Below are positions 1-11,200 of a stretch of 36,797 nucleotides of DNA, one piece after another. The notes below the pieces were generated by a model. It saw only the letters and a list, made by a program, of their open reading frames with translations. It had not been told where the DNA came from and ran no database searches. Both the position numbers and the translations under genes were made by a program. The stretch comes from Phycisphaerae bacterium (lineage in GTDB: Bacteria > Planctomycetota > Phycisphaerae > Tepidisphaerales > Tepidisphaeraceae). The number at the start of each line of letters is the position of its first letter. Position 1 is the first letter of the stretch. Location: contig JACMML010000102.1 in assembly GCA_014379105.1 (NCBI GenBank), positions 1 to 36,797 of the forward strand, written 5' to 3'.

Positions 1-33
1 GTAATCCTGCTGTGACAACGTGAACCGACCGGC

Positions 34-624
34 TCAGTTGCCGACAGAAAATTCGACGAGCTTCATGTTGACGGTGGAATCCATCGTGCCGGTCGATTTC
101 ATCTCCGTCTTGACCATCTGCCCGGGGACTTCGGGGCTGGTCCATGTCTTGGAAACGGTTTTCATGCCGTTCTGCTCCGATGTCGCTTCGGCGACGGTGC
201 ATTTGATTTCCTTATCGCCAACTTTCACCGTCTCCTGACTGGTCTTGACCTCGGGCAGCTTGGTGCCGGCGTCCGGCTTGGGCGTCGGCGTGGTGGTGTT
301 GTCGATCATCGCTTTGATCTCGCGCTTTTGCGCCGGCATGTCCATCTTGGTGCCCATCATGTCCATGCTGATGTTCATTTCGACAACGGCTTTTTCCGGC
401 GACATTTCGAGCAGTTTTGTGACGATCGTCTGCTTTGTCTCATTGCCCGCGGCGGCGCTGACCACCTCCACTTTTGACATAGCGCCGGTTTTAAACTTCG
501 CCCAGTTCTCGTACTCCGGATTCTTCACCGGTTCCGCGCCGGCCGAAGCGGCACCGAGAATCAACGCGATCGCGCTGCAAGCCGCGACACGCAGAATGTG
601 ATTTGGAATGTGATTTGTAAACAT
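34..624 (-). CDS. Secreted protein of unknown function (planctomycete-type)
   Basis: A 196-residue protein. The start at 624 is chosen because an AATGAGGAGG Shine-Dalgarno lies just upstream and an N-terminal signal peptide follows at once (hydrophobic core near residues 11-25, AGA-E cleavage near 29-30). Starting further upstream would add an arginine-rich stretch that does not look like protein. The mature part begins with an NPEYENWAKFK-like block and alternates short beta-type segments with many Lys, Met and Thr. A TWTSPEVPGQMVK block near the C-terminus suggests a lipoprotein-localization-like or lipid-binding beta fold, but I cannot name a family with certainty. Similar small secreted proteins with 'W-FK-G' and 'KTW-S-EVPG' blocks are common in planctomycetes. 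It lies downstream of, and on the same strand as, the coiled-coil secreted protein that ends at 728. Confidence 0.8.
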   Translation of the reverse strand: MFTNHIPNHILRVAACSAIALILGAASAGAEPVKNPEYENWAKFKTGAMSKVEVVSAAAGNETKQTIVTKLLEMSPEKAVVEMNISMDMMGTKMDMPAQKREIKAMIDNTTTPTPKPDAGTKLPEVKTSQETVKVGDKEIKCTVAEATSEQNGMKTVSKTWTSPEVPGQMVKTEMKSTGTMDSTVNMKLVEFSVGN

Positions 625-727
625 ACCGACCTCCTCATTAAGAGATGATCTACCCTCGACCTTCGCCGGTGCACGCGCCCCGACGCCGAGACATTGTACG
701 CGCCAAGACGCGCGATCCGCCAATTGG

Positions 728-1966
728 CTACCGCCGCACCTGCTCCAGTTCCGCCAGCGCGCGTTTGGCCTCGGCAAGGGCGCGGGTCGCGGCGGCGAGC
801 TCCGTGTTGGCGGCCGTCACCTGCTGCTGAAACTGCCTGGCCTGTTGGTCCGCGATCCGCACCGCGTCCGCGAGCTGATCGCGCTCCAGACGCGCGTGGT
901 GTAGCCGATCGGCGACATCGTTGTATTGCACGATGGCGGTTCGCGCGCGGTCATCGACGGCGCGGGACTCGCGCTCGGCCTGCTTATGGCGATTTTCGGC
1001 GCTGCTCAGATCGTTGCTTGCCTGATCGATCGCCTTGGTGTGTTCAACGATGTCCGGGTGAGTCGGAATCCCTGCTTTGTAGGTCGCGATCGCATCCTGC
1101 TGCGCCTTGCGCGCGGCCGCGTGCGCTTCGGACGCGGCGACATATTTCGGATCGTTCGCGCACGCGGCCCGCTCCGCGGCGTCGACGCGGGACTTGGCGT
1201 CGATCCACTTCTGGCTTGCGTCGGTGAGCGTGACGCTGTCGATTTGCGGATCATCGCGCAGGTGCTTCAGCGCCGTCTCCCGCGCGTCGGCGTCCGACTG
1301 CAGCTTCTGATATTCTTCATCGCCGGCCAAACCCTTCACCACGCGATCGTGCTCCAGCCGCAGCGCCGATTCCGCCGCGTCGATCGCCGCCTGGCGAGCG
1401 ATGGTTTCCGGGAGCTTGAGATACTGCTTCTCGAGCGCGGCGGTCGCGTCCTTCAGTGAACGCTGCGCCCCGGCGAACGATTTCTTCGATTCCCCAACCA
1501 CCTTGCTCGTTGCGGTCTGCAGTTGATGCGCCTGCTCAGCCGCCGCCTTGGCATCTTTTGCTTGTCGCTCCCGGCCGGCGATTTGGCGCTGAAGATCGCC
1601 GTGCAGGTCGTTCGCCTCGGCGAGTTGCCGTGTGATCAACTGCCGCTCGGTTGTCGCGCCGCGCATCAGCCGCAATACCGCCTCGAGCCGCTGCTTGGCA
1701 GCCGCCAGCCGCTTTTCGGCTTCCGCGACCGCCGCCCGCGCCTGCGGCAGACGCAGGTCCGGCTTGGGAGTCGGCGCCGGCGCGGGTGATGGAGAAGGCG
1801 CTGGTGATGGGACTGGCGCGGGTGATGGTGAGGGCACGGGTCCGGGCACGGGTCCAGGCGATGGTCCAGGCACGGCGGACTGTCCCCAGACAGGGGCACA
1901 GAACACGGCCAAGGCAATCAGAATCGCCGCCAGATCCGCCGCCCGATTTCTCATGCCATGCCGCAT
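728..1966 (-). CDS. Secreted proline-linker/coiled-coil protein
   Basis: A 412-residue protein. A signal peptide (about residues 1-29, ending near VWGQSA) is followed by a low-complexity linker of P-S-P, G-P-V-P and P-A-P repeats (about residues 33-68). The rest is Ala/Glu/Gln/Arg/Lys-rich sequence that should form long alpha-helical coiled coils up to the C-terminus. I chose the ATG at 1966 because GGAG lies 6 nt upstream. A GTG at 1990, also preceded by a purine-rich stretch, would add eight residues. The protein probably spans or lines the periplasm, but no catalytic motif is visible and I do not recognise the family. It is divergently transcribed from the membrane protein at 2067. Confidence 0.8.
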   Translation of the reverse strand: MRHGMRNRAADLAAILIALAVFCAPVWGQSAVPGPSPGPVPGPVPSPSPAPVPSPAPSPSPAPAPTPKPDLRLPQARAAVAEAEKRLAAAKQRLEAVLRLMRGATTERQLITRQLAEANDLHGDLQRQIAGRERQAKDAKAAAEQAHQLQTATSKVVGESKKSFAGAQRSLKDATAALEKQYLKLPETIARQAAIDAAESALRLEHDRVVKGLAGDEEYQKLQSDADARETALKHLRDDPQIDSVTLTDASQKWIDAKSRVDAAERAACANDPKYVAASEAHAAARKAQQDAIATYKAGIPTHPDIVEHTKAIDQASNDLSSAENRHKQAERESRAVDDRARTAIVQYNDVADRLHHARLERDQLADAVRIADQQARQFQQQVTAANTELAAATRALAEAKRALAELEQVRR

Positions 1967-2066
1967 ACAAGTCTCCGAGTTTGCAGACACGGTTTTCCCT
2001 CTCAGGTTGGGGCCGGCGGGTTTTCGTTCAGAACAATGCCGCTGATTGTCCGATACCGATCAATGT

Positions 2067-2471
2067 ATGAAACCGCACCCCCGCAGGAAATCCGGCGTTT
2101 GGGAAACACCGCAAGCGCCCGCAGCGACACCCCCGCTGGCCGACAGCGAAGCCGATGAGATCGAGTTCGCGCCGCTGCGGGACGTCTTTGCCCGCCCGGT
2201 ACGTCGGCCGGTCGAGCCGGGCGTACTCCGCAGCCTGTTGATTGCCGCCGTCGTAGGCGTTGGCATGGGCCTGTTCCTCTGGTTCTTCAAACCCGGCCCC
2301 AAGTCCGCCGAGGCGGCGCCGGTGTACGAACCGAAGCTGATGAACACGCGATCCATCCCGTGGCACACCTCCGCCACTCCCGCGCCCACTGGTAAGTCCG
2401 CAAGCGGACTTTTCCAACTCCCCGAGTGGGACCAGGCCGCGTTCGAGCGCGATCAGCTGAGAATGAAATAA
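2067..2471 (+). CDS. Single-pass membrane protein, unknown function
   Basis: A 134-residue protein with a basic, proline-rich cytoplasmic-type N-terminus, one transmembrane helix (about residues 56-75, LLIAAVVGVGMGLFLWFF) and a short outer tail. The ATG at 2067 is preferred over an in-frame TTG at 2046, which has no better ribosome binding site. No known domain is visible. It is divergent from the coiled-coil secreted protein at 728-1966, and the two starts are about 100 bp apart, so they may share a promoter region. Confidence 0.6.
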   Translation: MKPHPRRKSGVWETPQAPAATPPLADSEADEIEFAPLRDVFARPVRRPVEPGVLRSLLIAAVVGVGMGLFLWFFKPGPKSAEAAPVYEPKLMNTRSIPWHTSATPAPTGKSASGLFQLPEWDQAAFERDQLRMK

Positions 2472-2522
2472 AGCGTTGCTCCGGCCTGATCATTCATCCA
2501 GCACCGAGATCGCGCAACCGAA

Positions 2523-2692
2523 CATGCGCCGTACAATGGGAGGGTCCGAACAGAGCCGCTACGTCCCCTTTAGTCCACTCTTCAATGATGGTGGTTGACT
2601 CGCCTGTTGGCATGGATAAGAAGAAGCATTAAGAATCCCAATGAAAATGAGTAGCATCGAACTTAGGAATCTCCTTCCATGCGCCGTACAAT
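2523..2692. repeat. 15-bp exact direct repeat pair at the 3' edge of the toxin/immunity array
   Basis: CATGCGCCGTACAAT occurs at 2523-2537 and again, exactly, at 2678-2692. The second copy lies inside the last codons of the Tsi6-like immunity gene (the I-V-R-R-M codons on the minus strand). The first copy lies in the non-coding stretch just beyond that gene. The repeat could mark a cassette exchange or a deleted neighbouring immunity gene with the same 3' end. Confidence 0.6.
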
Positions 2693-2941
2693 TCCGGATG
2701 TCGTGTGGAGCAGTTCCGTAAAACTGTCATCAAGATCGCCAACTTCTCGGACGGCAAGCAGACCTATATTGATTTCAAAGAGACGCTTCCGATCAACCGA
2801 CTCACCGGATTCGAAACTAATCAGGTAAAGCAACTGTTGCTCAATTGATTTAAGTCCCCATTCGTCAGGGAATTCCGTTATTAATTGTCTACATCTTTCT
2901 AGTGTCTTATGAAACGTATTCAGTCGCTGTGGATCGTTCAT
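2663..2941 (-). CDS. Tsi6-like immunity protein
   Basis: A 92-residue all-helical protein. It resembles the Tsi6 immunity family, which neutralises the type VI effector Tse6 (an NAD(P)+ glycohydrolase) by binding it. The match is by eye: a C-R-L-I-x-F-P segment near 17-25, then S-I-x-x-Q-L-x-Y-L, then the hallmark R-L-x-x-I-N-I-G-x-x-A-V-R-E near 54-67, followed by an acidic D-L-D-D. Its ATG overlaps the stop of the toxin-like fragment (ATGA), as is usual for toxin-immunity pairs. It is the last gene of the minus-strand operon that starts near 5886. The partner toxin need not be a Tse6 homologue. Confidence 0.65.
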   Translation of the reverse strand: MNDPQRLNTFHKTLERCRQLITEFPDEWGLKSIEQQLLYLISFESGESVDRKRLFEINIGLLAVREVGDLDDSFTELLHTTSGIVRRMEGDS

Positions 2942-3234
2942 GGCAGCATCCTAAATACAAGCGTATCTTGCGTGAATAGTTGAACTCCGTCACCATTAAC
3001 GAAAATATTGCTTCCAGGCGTTGACCATTTATCTATGATCGGACCTGCAACACTGCGCAATGCAGTGGCTTCCTGTACTGCCGCAAAGTTCACGGGCACA
3101 CGGCCTACTCCACTTATTCCGAGCAGATTTGCGTCCGTCCCTGTTGCGCTGAAAAAATTACCCGTACGTCCCTTTCCACTGGCCCGAACATCACGAAGGT
3201 AATGTCCAAGGCAAAGGAGAGGCTGGGCAAACAT
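2938..3234 (-). CDS. Toxin-like C-terminal fragment (orphan tip), unclassified
   Basis: A 98-residue ORF with no signal peptide or membrane segment. Its body (F-F-S-A-T-G-T-D-A-N near 27-36, then V-P-V-N-F and G-P-I-I-D-K-W, ending N-I-F-V-N-G-D-G-V) looks like the C-terminal end of a polymorphic toxin, but I cannot name the toxin family. A TAA directly precedes its ATG in the same frame, so the upstream part of a longer toxin is absent here. It overlaps the preceding immunity gene by 44 nt in another frame and overlaps the start of the following Tsi6-like gene by 4 nt. I read it as a displaced toxin tip kept beside its immunity gene; it may be inactive. Confidence 0.5.
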   Translation of the reverse strand: MFAQPLLCLGHYLRDVRASGKGRTGNFFSATGTDANLLGISGVGRVPVNFAAVQEATALRSVAGPIIDKWSTPGSNIFVNGDGVQLFTQDTLVFRMLP

Positions 3235-3523
3235 TTATCTCACGCGTATTTTGATAGATAGAAATCTGGAGTATACGAATACCACTTGGTAGTCTTGTGT
3301 CATCAATGCAAATTGAGGTTTCGACAATGGAATCTTCGACTTCCGGATAAAGGATGAACTCATAATTCCATCCAGCATTGCCTAGCATCCGTTCACACGC
3401 CATTGATACCCGAGCAATGAGATCAGTCGGCATGGCGTGGGTTTCAATAAATCTATCGAACTCAAGACGCGCCAGTTTGTCTGCCTCGCTAGAGATCAAT
3501 CTGTTGTTTGAGTTCTTTGTCAT
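3191..3523 (-). CDS. Candidate immunity protein to the JAMM-like Rhs tip
   Basis: A 110-residue soluble protein starting only 2 nt after the stop of the Rhs-tip gene, the usual place for the cognate immunity gene. It has an amphipathic helical first half (residues 10-50) and a beta-rich second half with acidic clusters (P-E-V-E-D-S-I-V-E-T). I do not recognise its family. The last dozen residues (C-P-A-S-P-L-P-W-T-L-P-S) overlap the toxin fragment in another frame and look unlike the rest. The native C-terminus may have been replaced when the downstream cassette recombined in. Confidence 0.5.
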   Translation of the reverse strand: MTKNSNNRLISSEADKLARLEFDRFIETHAMPTDLIARVSMACERMLGNAGWNYEFILYPEVEDSIVETSICIDDTRLPSGIRILQISIYQNTREINVCPASPLPWTLPS

Positions 3524-3525
3524 AA

Positions 3526-4833
3526 TTAAAACCCAGCTTTCGTAAATCTACGCGTTTGTCCAAGTGCATTGAGAATTATACTCTGACTTTGATTAAATGT
3601 TTGCAACACCGCCATATCGCCAGCAGATGCTGACAAAGCATTCCCCGTCATAACTGTTGGATGGGTATGAGCAGACCACCTCCATCCTTGGGAAGCTAGC
3701 ACTTGGGCTTCTGCTACATTTATTGGGATCATATCACCGCTTCCTCTAACGATTAGTCGCCTCCCCCCGGTAGTGAACATAGCGAACTCGTCGCCCGTTT
3801 TTGCGGTTAATGCTGCGAGATCATTCAATCCCACAGCATTTTTTGGAAAGATTCCTCTTGACCCACTCTCAGTTAACAAGTTCAATATTTTCGACTGTTT
3901 TGCAGAAAGAGTTGCTCCTTCGTATGCAATTGCTTCCAGGCTCGACCTTGCTGCTATAGTCATTTCCGTACCTCTGGCAGCCTGCAGTCCCCACAACGCC
4001 TTCCCACCTTTCAGCGCCAGCCCGGGCCCAAAAATTGTAGCAACAGCAAACGCATCGTGTCCCAACGAGCCAAGCGAAACACCCTCGCCGTCACTAATGG
4101 CCAGAGCAGTGTTACCGCCCGGAGTCATTCTTAGCCCACCTTCAAGAGCGCCCATTCCAAAATGCAGCGTTTGCAGGCTGTTGAACGCCTGTTCTTCCTG
4201 CACTGAATAAATATTTTGCGAGGCAAGCGTGCGCACGAGGCTGTCGCCACTTGCAATCCCCGCGCCGCGCAACTCGCGTTGCATAATCAAGGGATCATTA
4301 TTCATCGTGCCGAGTTTTGAGACGTTAAGATTCTGACCAACTCGGCCGATCATCGTCGCGTCGCGAGCATCGATCGCCGCGCGATTTGCATTCGCAACCT
4401 TTTCATACCCCGCGCGGTCGAACAGCCATGTTCCCCAACCCTGGTTGTTAGCGACAATCGCTATAGAATTTGCGATTCTGGTTTGTCTAATCAACTGCGC
4501 GTCCGTATTGTATTCTTCCCTGGAATTTGATCCCCAGTCGAAAGATAAATACGGAGAATTGGATTCGGAAACATAGCCGCCTGCCTCATACATTTGAAGC
4601 GTGCTGGTCCAAAACGGATTGTTTCCGAAGCCAAAACCGGAACTCAGACTCATGCCAGTGGCGCTCAATCCCGTAGGATCAACCAGATTAACCGGATCAT
4701 TACGGACATAACGGTAAAAAGTATCTACACCCACCTCGCGCGCGACTGCAAAGATGTTTCCAGGTGATCCCACTGATAAATTCAATGCTGCGATTTTTTT
4801 GGTCAGGATGTTTTCACGGCTCGAAATTAGCAT
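3526..4833 (-). CDS. Orphan Rhs-tip toxin with C-terminal JAMM-like (HxHP) domain
   Basis: A 435-residue protein. The ATG at 4833 is chosen because AAGGGAAG lies upstream; an ATG at 4851 with no ribosome binding site is the alternative. Near residues 36-55 it carries the end of the Rhs-associated core (Y-R-Y-V-R-N-D-P-V-N-L-V-D-P-T-G-L), but the YD-repeat shell that normally precedes this is missing. A variable region follows, with a Gly/Ala-rich hydrophobic segment (about 255-285). The C-terminal domain shows Glu349, H389-T-H391-P and S403-A-G-D406, a pattern like the JAB/JAMM metallopeptidases (E, HxH, SxxD), with a slightly long His-to-Ser spacing. Polymorphic toxins are known to carry JAB-type domains. 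Activity on a peptide or isopeptide bond is inference. The candidate immunity gene follows 2 nt later, and the region has low GC. Confidence 0.7.
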   Translation of the reverse strand: MLISSRENILTKKIAALNLSVGSPGNIFAVAREVGVDTFYRYVRNDPVNLVDPTGLSATGMSLSSGFGFGNNPFWTSTLQMYEAGGYVSESNSPYLSFDWGSNSREEYNTDAQLIRQTRIANSIAIVANNQGWGTWLFDRAGYEKVANANRAAIDARDATMIGRVGQNLNVSKLGTMNNDPLIMQRELRGAGIASGDSLVRTLASQNIYSVQEEQAFNSLQTLHFGMGALEGGLRMTPGGNTALAISDGEGVSLGSLGHDAFAVATIFGPGLALKGGKALWGLQAARGTEMTIAARSSLEAIAYEGATLSAKQSKILNLLTESGSRGIFPKNAVGLNDLAALTAKTGDEFAMFTTGGRRLIVRGSGDMIPINVAEAQVLASQGWRWSAHTHPTVMTGNALSASAGDMAVLQTFNQSQSIILNALGQTRRFTKAGF

Positions 4834-4857
4834 GACACATCTTCCCTTCATTCAGAT

Positions 4858-5886
4858 TTAGAGTGCCGGCGAACAGCTAAAAACTTGCGAAAGCGATGGC
4901 ATCTGCGGTCTTGGCCTTAATGATTGTTCAGGCTCAAAAAATCGCTTGCCGTCAAACCCAATGTTCAAAGTCTGGTTGAAGCACGGAACTGGTCGCCTAC
5001 TGAGTGGAAGCGAGGCGATTTCCAACTCAATCTGCCCACCCAGTTTGGGATAGTTGGGGTCATTGGGTGCCAGTACGCTCGCTTTGCTGATGGCGAAACC
5101 GGCGTCGAGCAGATTACCGCTATATTTGAGTACAACTGCTCGACACGAAAGCATCATTGCCAATTCTTCAAGTGGCGTGATGCTTCGTAAATAGTAGCCG
5201 CACGTCTTTTCGTGGTGTGTCCAGGGCCTGGGTTGATCGATGTAGTATCCGTCTGGATGGCTATTGATGTAATCAGGCCCGGTGGCTTCCAGATTGATCC
5301 GTTCGATTCCGTCATCCCAACGTATGAATGCGTGACAAAGCGCCAGTACAAGCTTGATCGGATAGCCGAGTCGGCGACCGACTGCTGCATAGAGCACAGG
5401 CAGAGAGGTGCATGAGCCGATGCGACCTGAGCCGAGCAAGCCATGGATGAACCAATTGCGCGAGTCACTCCATTGTTCTTTGCTGACTTCGTCGTACAAG
5501 ATGCCCGTAAACCCCGTCCCTCGCTCCGGCAGCATGAAGTGCCGCAGTTTGAAATGATCACGGCAGACTTTAGCGAGCATGTAAATACAATAGCTGGCTT
5601 CGGTTGGGCATGAAGGATTAGGTCTGAAGTTGGGCCGAAATCGTTCAGTTTCAACTGCCACGGCTCGAGCCATTTCATCGAGCAGTGACATGTGCTTTAG
5701 GAACTCGCTCTCATCGCAATTCGGCAAGCCTCTGGCACATGCGAGATTCACGGCAGCAATATCAGGGAAGCGGGCAACAAACTCGTCAGGATCGGTTGTA
5801 AGCAGTTCTTGAATCGATGGAACCAATGACTGGCTTAGTAGTGTGACAGCCCCAGGTAAAGACAAATTGTCGGCGACGGTATTCAA
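4858..5886 (-). CDS. SirB1-type transglutaminase-like protein
   Basis: A 342-residue protein whose centre matches the SirB1_N transglutaminase-like domain. A Cys lies in G-S-C-T-S-L-P-V-L-Y, followed by G-Y-P-I-K-L-V, a His in C-H-A-F-I-R-W-D, and N-L-E-A-T-G where the third catalytic residue (usually Asp) sits. The C-terminus has a short TPR-like helix pair (A-S-V-L-A-P-N-D-P-N-Y). The start is a TTG preceded by GGAGGG five nt upstream. The longer in-frame GTG at 6045 has no ribosome binding site, and its extra 53 residues look non-coding. It heads the minus-strand operon and is followed within 25 nt by the Rhs-tip gene. Its role there, whether maturation, immunity or an unrelated function, is unknown. 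Confidence 0.7.
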   Translation of the reverse strand: MNTVADNLSLPGAVTLLSQSLVPSIQELLTTDPDEFVARFPDIAAVNLACARGLPNCDESEFLKHMSLLDEMARAVAVETERFRPNFRPNPSCPTEASYCIYMLAKVCRDHFKLRHFMLPERGTGFTGILYDEVSKEQWSDSRNWFIHGLLGSGRIGSCTSLPVLYAAVGRRLGYPIKLVLALCHAFIRWDDGIERINLEATGPDYINSHPDGYYIDQPRPWTHHEKTCGYYLRSITPLEELAMMLSCRAVVLKYSGNLLDAGFAISKASVLAPNDPNYPKLGGQIELEIASLPLSRRPVPCFNQTLNIGFDGKRFFEPEQSLRPRPQMPSLSQVFSCSPAL

Positions 5887-8125
<2,239 letters not shown>

Positions 8126-8177
8126 TTTTTGTGAAAAGTAGGAAGCCCTATGGCTTGTCCGCTCCCTCTTTACAAAA

Positions 8178-8208
8178 TTGCAATTTCGCCAAAATCACGG
8201 ACGATAAT
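8178..8208 (+). promoter_or_regulatory. Weak sigma70-like promoter candidate upstream of the hydrolase gene
   Basis: TTGCAA at 8178-8183 and GATAAT at 8203-8208 are separated by 19 bp, a little more than optimal. They lie about 90 bp before the hydrolase start. Confidence 0.25.
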
Positions 8209-8235
8209 TTGAAACTCTATTCCGGGAGAATGAGC

Positions 8236-8252
8236 GAGAATTTGGTATTCTC
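8236..8252. repeat. Short perfect inverted repeat before the hydrolase gene
   Basis: GAGAAT (8236-8241) and ATTCTC (8247-8252) form a 6-bp palindrome with a 5-nt centre, about 50 bp before the start at 8300. It could be an operator half-site pair, or chance. Confidence 0.3.
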
Positions 8253-8299
8253 TTTCCAGACGTTGTCTCTCAGTCAGATCGAACGTGGGAGGGTGCCTT

Positions 8300-11200
8300 A
8301 TGCAATATTTCGAAACGCTCGAGCGTCGGCAGCTACTGGCCGGTGTGACGATTATTGCACATGGTTTTAATTCTGGGGCTGCATTCGGCAGTTGGGTAGA
8401 TGTCACGGCCGACGAGATTATCAAACGGGCCGGAGGAGATTTCGCAGCGTCGGAGTACACGCTAACGATTAGTGATTCGCTATCAACTCCAATCACAGCA
8501 ACGCTTACACGCGATCTCTTTTCGCCAATCCCCACTTCCACGTCTTCCGGCGAAATTGTCATCAAACTCGATTGGTCTGACCTCGATGGGGGCATCTCCT
8601 CAGCCATATCCACCCCAACGGCCACCGTCGCCGATGTTGCCGCCGATTTCATTCTGAAGTCTTCGCTGGAATCGTTCCTCCTGAGCAGCCCGATTCACCT
8701 AATTGGGCACAGCCGCGGCGCGTCGCTAATGACGCGAATTGCCGAGAAATTTGGTCAGCGTGGTCTCTGGGTCGATCATTTCACGTCGCTTGATCCGCAT
8801 CCCGTAGACCGTATGCGGGACCCGATCGACCCGATCTCGAAGCAGCCTTACGATTTCGGCGATTCGCCAATTAACGTCTGGCGAAACGTGCGATTCGCCG
8901 ATAACTACTGGCGAACGCAGGGAGATCTGTCGCTCGATTTTACTGGGGAACCGGTTGCCACGGCCTTGAACTGGCAACTCGACGAAGGAACACTTTCGGG
9001 TGCCGGGCACGTGCTAGAGCATTCGGACGTTCACCTGTGGTATGAAGGAACTATCAATCAAGTTGTCCCCGTGAACGGGCGTCCCTCGTGGTACGCATAC
9101 CCTAATCCTTCCATCACGGCCGGGTATGGTTACGCCCGCCAAGGTGACACTGGCCGCCCACACAACGGGCTAGGAACCGGCTCATTCTTTGGCGGTATCG
9201 AAGAAAATCGACCCTTCGTAAACGCTATAGGTACGGCTTGGCCGAATGTAGGGGACGTACGGCTTTCGCCTTCGGTTACAACGCCCGTTATTATCGGCGA
9301 AACCTTGAACGTCATGTTCAATTATCAGGATTATGATTCCACGGCGGATATCTCTTGGTATTTGGATACCGACAGAAACCCGCTTACGACCGCGTCGCAA
9401 ATACCCCTGACTTCAGCCACGTTGACTGCTACCGGCACGGCTATGGGCCATGGAACGGTTCAGATCCCGACATCTGCGGTATCTGCTAGCGGCACTTATT
9501 ATCTCTTGGCTCAGATCACGGATCCTTTAGGCCAGACCCGTTTTGATTATGCACCGTTACCCATTCAACTAATTACTGCCTCCAACTTGCCTCGACCCAC
9601 GGCGGAGTTGACATTTCCGGTGCAGAGTAGCAGGGTAAGTGCAGCTTGGATCAATGCTGCGCCAAAAGCGATTCAGATTACTTTTAATGATCCAAGCGGT
9701 CTCGATCTTACGTCGATTACGGATGTGGCGTCCGAGTTTACGCTAAGCGGGTCAGGTGTAGGGACGGCTCAGTTAGTGCCTGCTCCTCCCTTGCTCGTAA
9801 AGGGGTCCACATATGCGTATGCGTTCTCCGGTGAGTTTGCCGCCGGCGATATTGTGCTTTCATTCCCCCCCATGGTGTTCCAGAATACTGCCGGCATTTT
9901 AAACATTTCATCCACTCGTACTTTTTCTGTCGCGTCTCTTCCAATTGCAGACTCTCAGTGGTCGACTAAGCTTGTCAAAGATATCCGAATGGGAAGCAAG
10001 GGGTCGGTAGGAGCCGTTTTGGGTTCGAACGGATCGAACGCGTTCCTTACTGCGGACGACGGTGTCCACGGTTTCGAACTCTGGAAAAGCGACGGCACCG
10101 CTTCGGGCACCACTCTCGTAAAAGATATCACCCCCGGCTTGGCCGGATCCTTTGTGCAACTGGACCTTGGCGGAGCACTTTCATTTGTACTTAACAATGT
10201 GATCTATTTTTCCGCGCGTTATGATACCAAACACCGTGAGCTATGGCGTTCCGACGGAACTGAAGCAGGCACGTATCTTCTCAGGAGTTTTCAGGGTGAC
10301 TATGGCGCGTTTTCGTTTTGTCAGGTTGGCAACGAACTTTTTTTCAGGACCAATTTTTACGACACCGACTACAGGTTGCACTCTCAACTTTGGAAGACTA
10401 ATGGGACTTCTCTGGGGACCGTATTGGTCAAAGATTTTGGCCAAAATAGCATCAAACTAAAGGCTGCGGCGGGTAGCAAGTTAATTTTTGTTGCTCATGA
10501 TGAAGCCCACGGGTCGGAATTATGGTCAAGCGACGGTACGAATGCGGGCACCCTTCTCCTTAAGGATATCGATCCCGGAGTCTCCGAATCTGGCATATCG
10601 GATGCGGTAGTTCTTGACGGGAATGCTTATTTCATTGCCAGAGAGTTTCCCCATGGTTACGAGTTGTGGAAAACCAATGGTACTTCGACGGGTACGAAAC
10701 TGGTCAAGGATATCAATGTTGGCGCTGCTCACGGAGTGGATCGCGCAAAACCGCTTGTGGTTGCGAATGGTAGAATCTATTTTGTAGGCAACTCGGGGAC
10801 CACGGGATGGGAACTATTCAGTTCAGATGGGACCGCTTCAGGCACGATTTTGGTTCGCGACATTTCTCCCGGTAGTGAAACCTCAAACCCAACTGAAATA
10901 ACAGCGGTTGGCAATTGGGTGATGTACATCGCTAATGACTCGATCCATGGAGAGGAGATTTGGAAAACTGACACCGCTACAGGCCAATCGTCGATGCTGG
11001 CAGATATCTTTCCGGGAATTACAGGAGGCGCGAACGGAATTACGGCTTCCGCTCTGGGTCATCTCGTCTTTGAAGCTAATGATGGCGTCCGTGGCAGCAT
11101 CAATTGGTTGACTGACGGAACGATCGGTGGAACGAGTCCAACATCGCAGAGTATCAATTGGTACGAAGGTTTTGGCGAGGTCTCGGGGAGGTTAGTCGTT

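Noticed and set aside
2494-2613. 39-codon minus-strand ORF beyond the Tsi6-like gene, possibly another immunity remnant
   Set aside because: Too short, no ribosome binding site and no likeness to Tsi6; only the 15-bp repeat is shared, and in a different frame.
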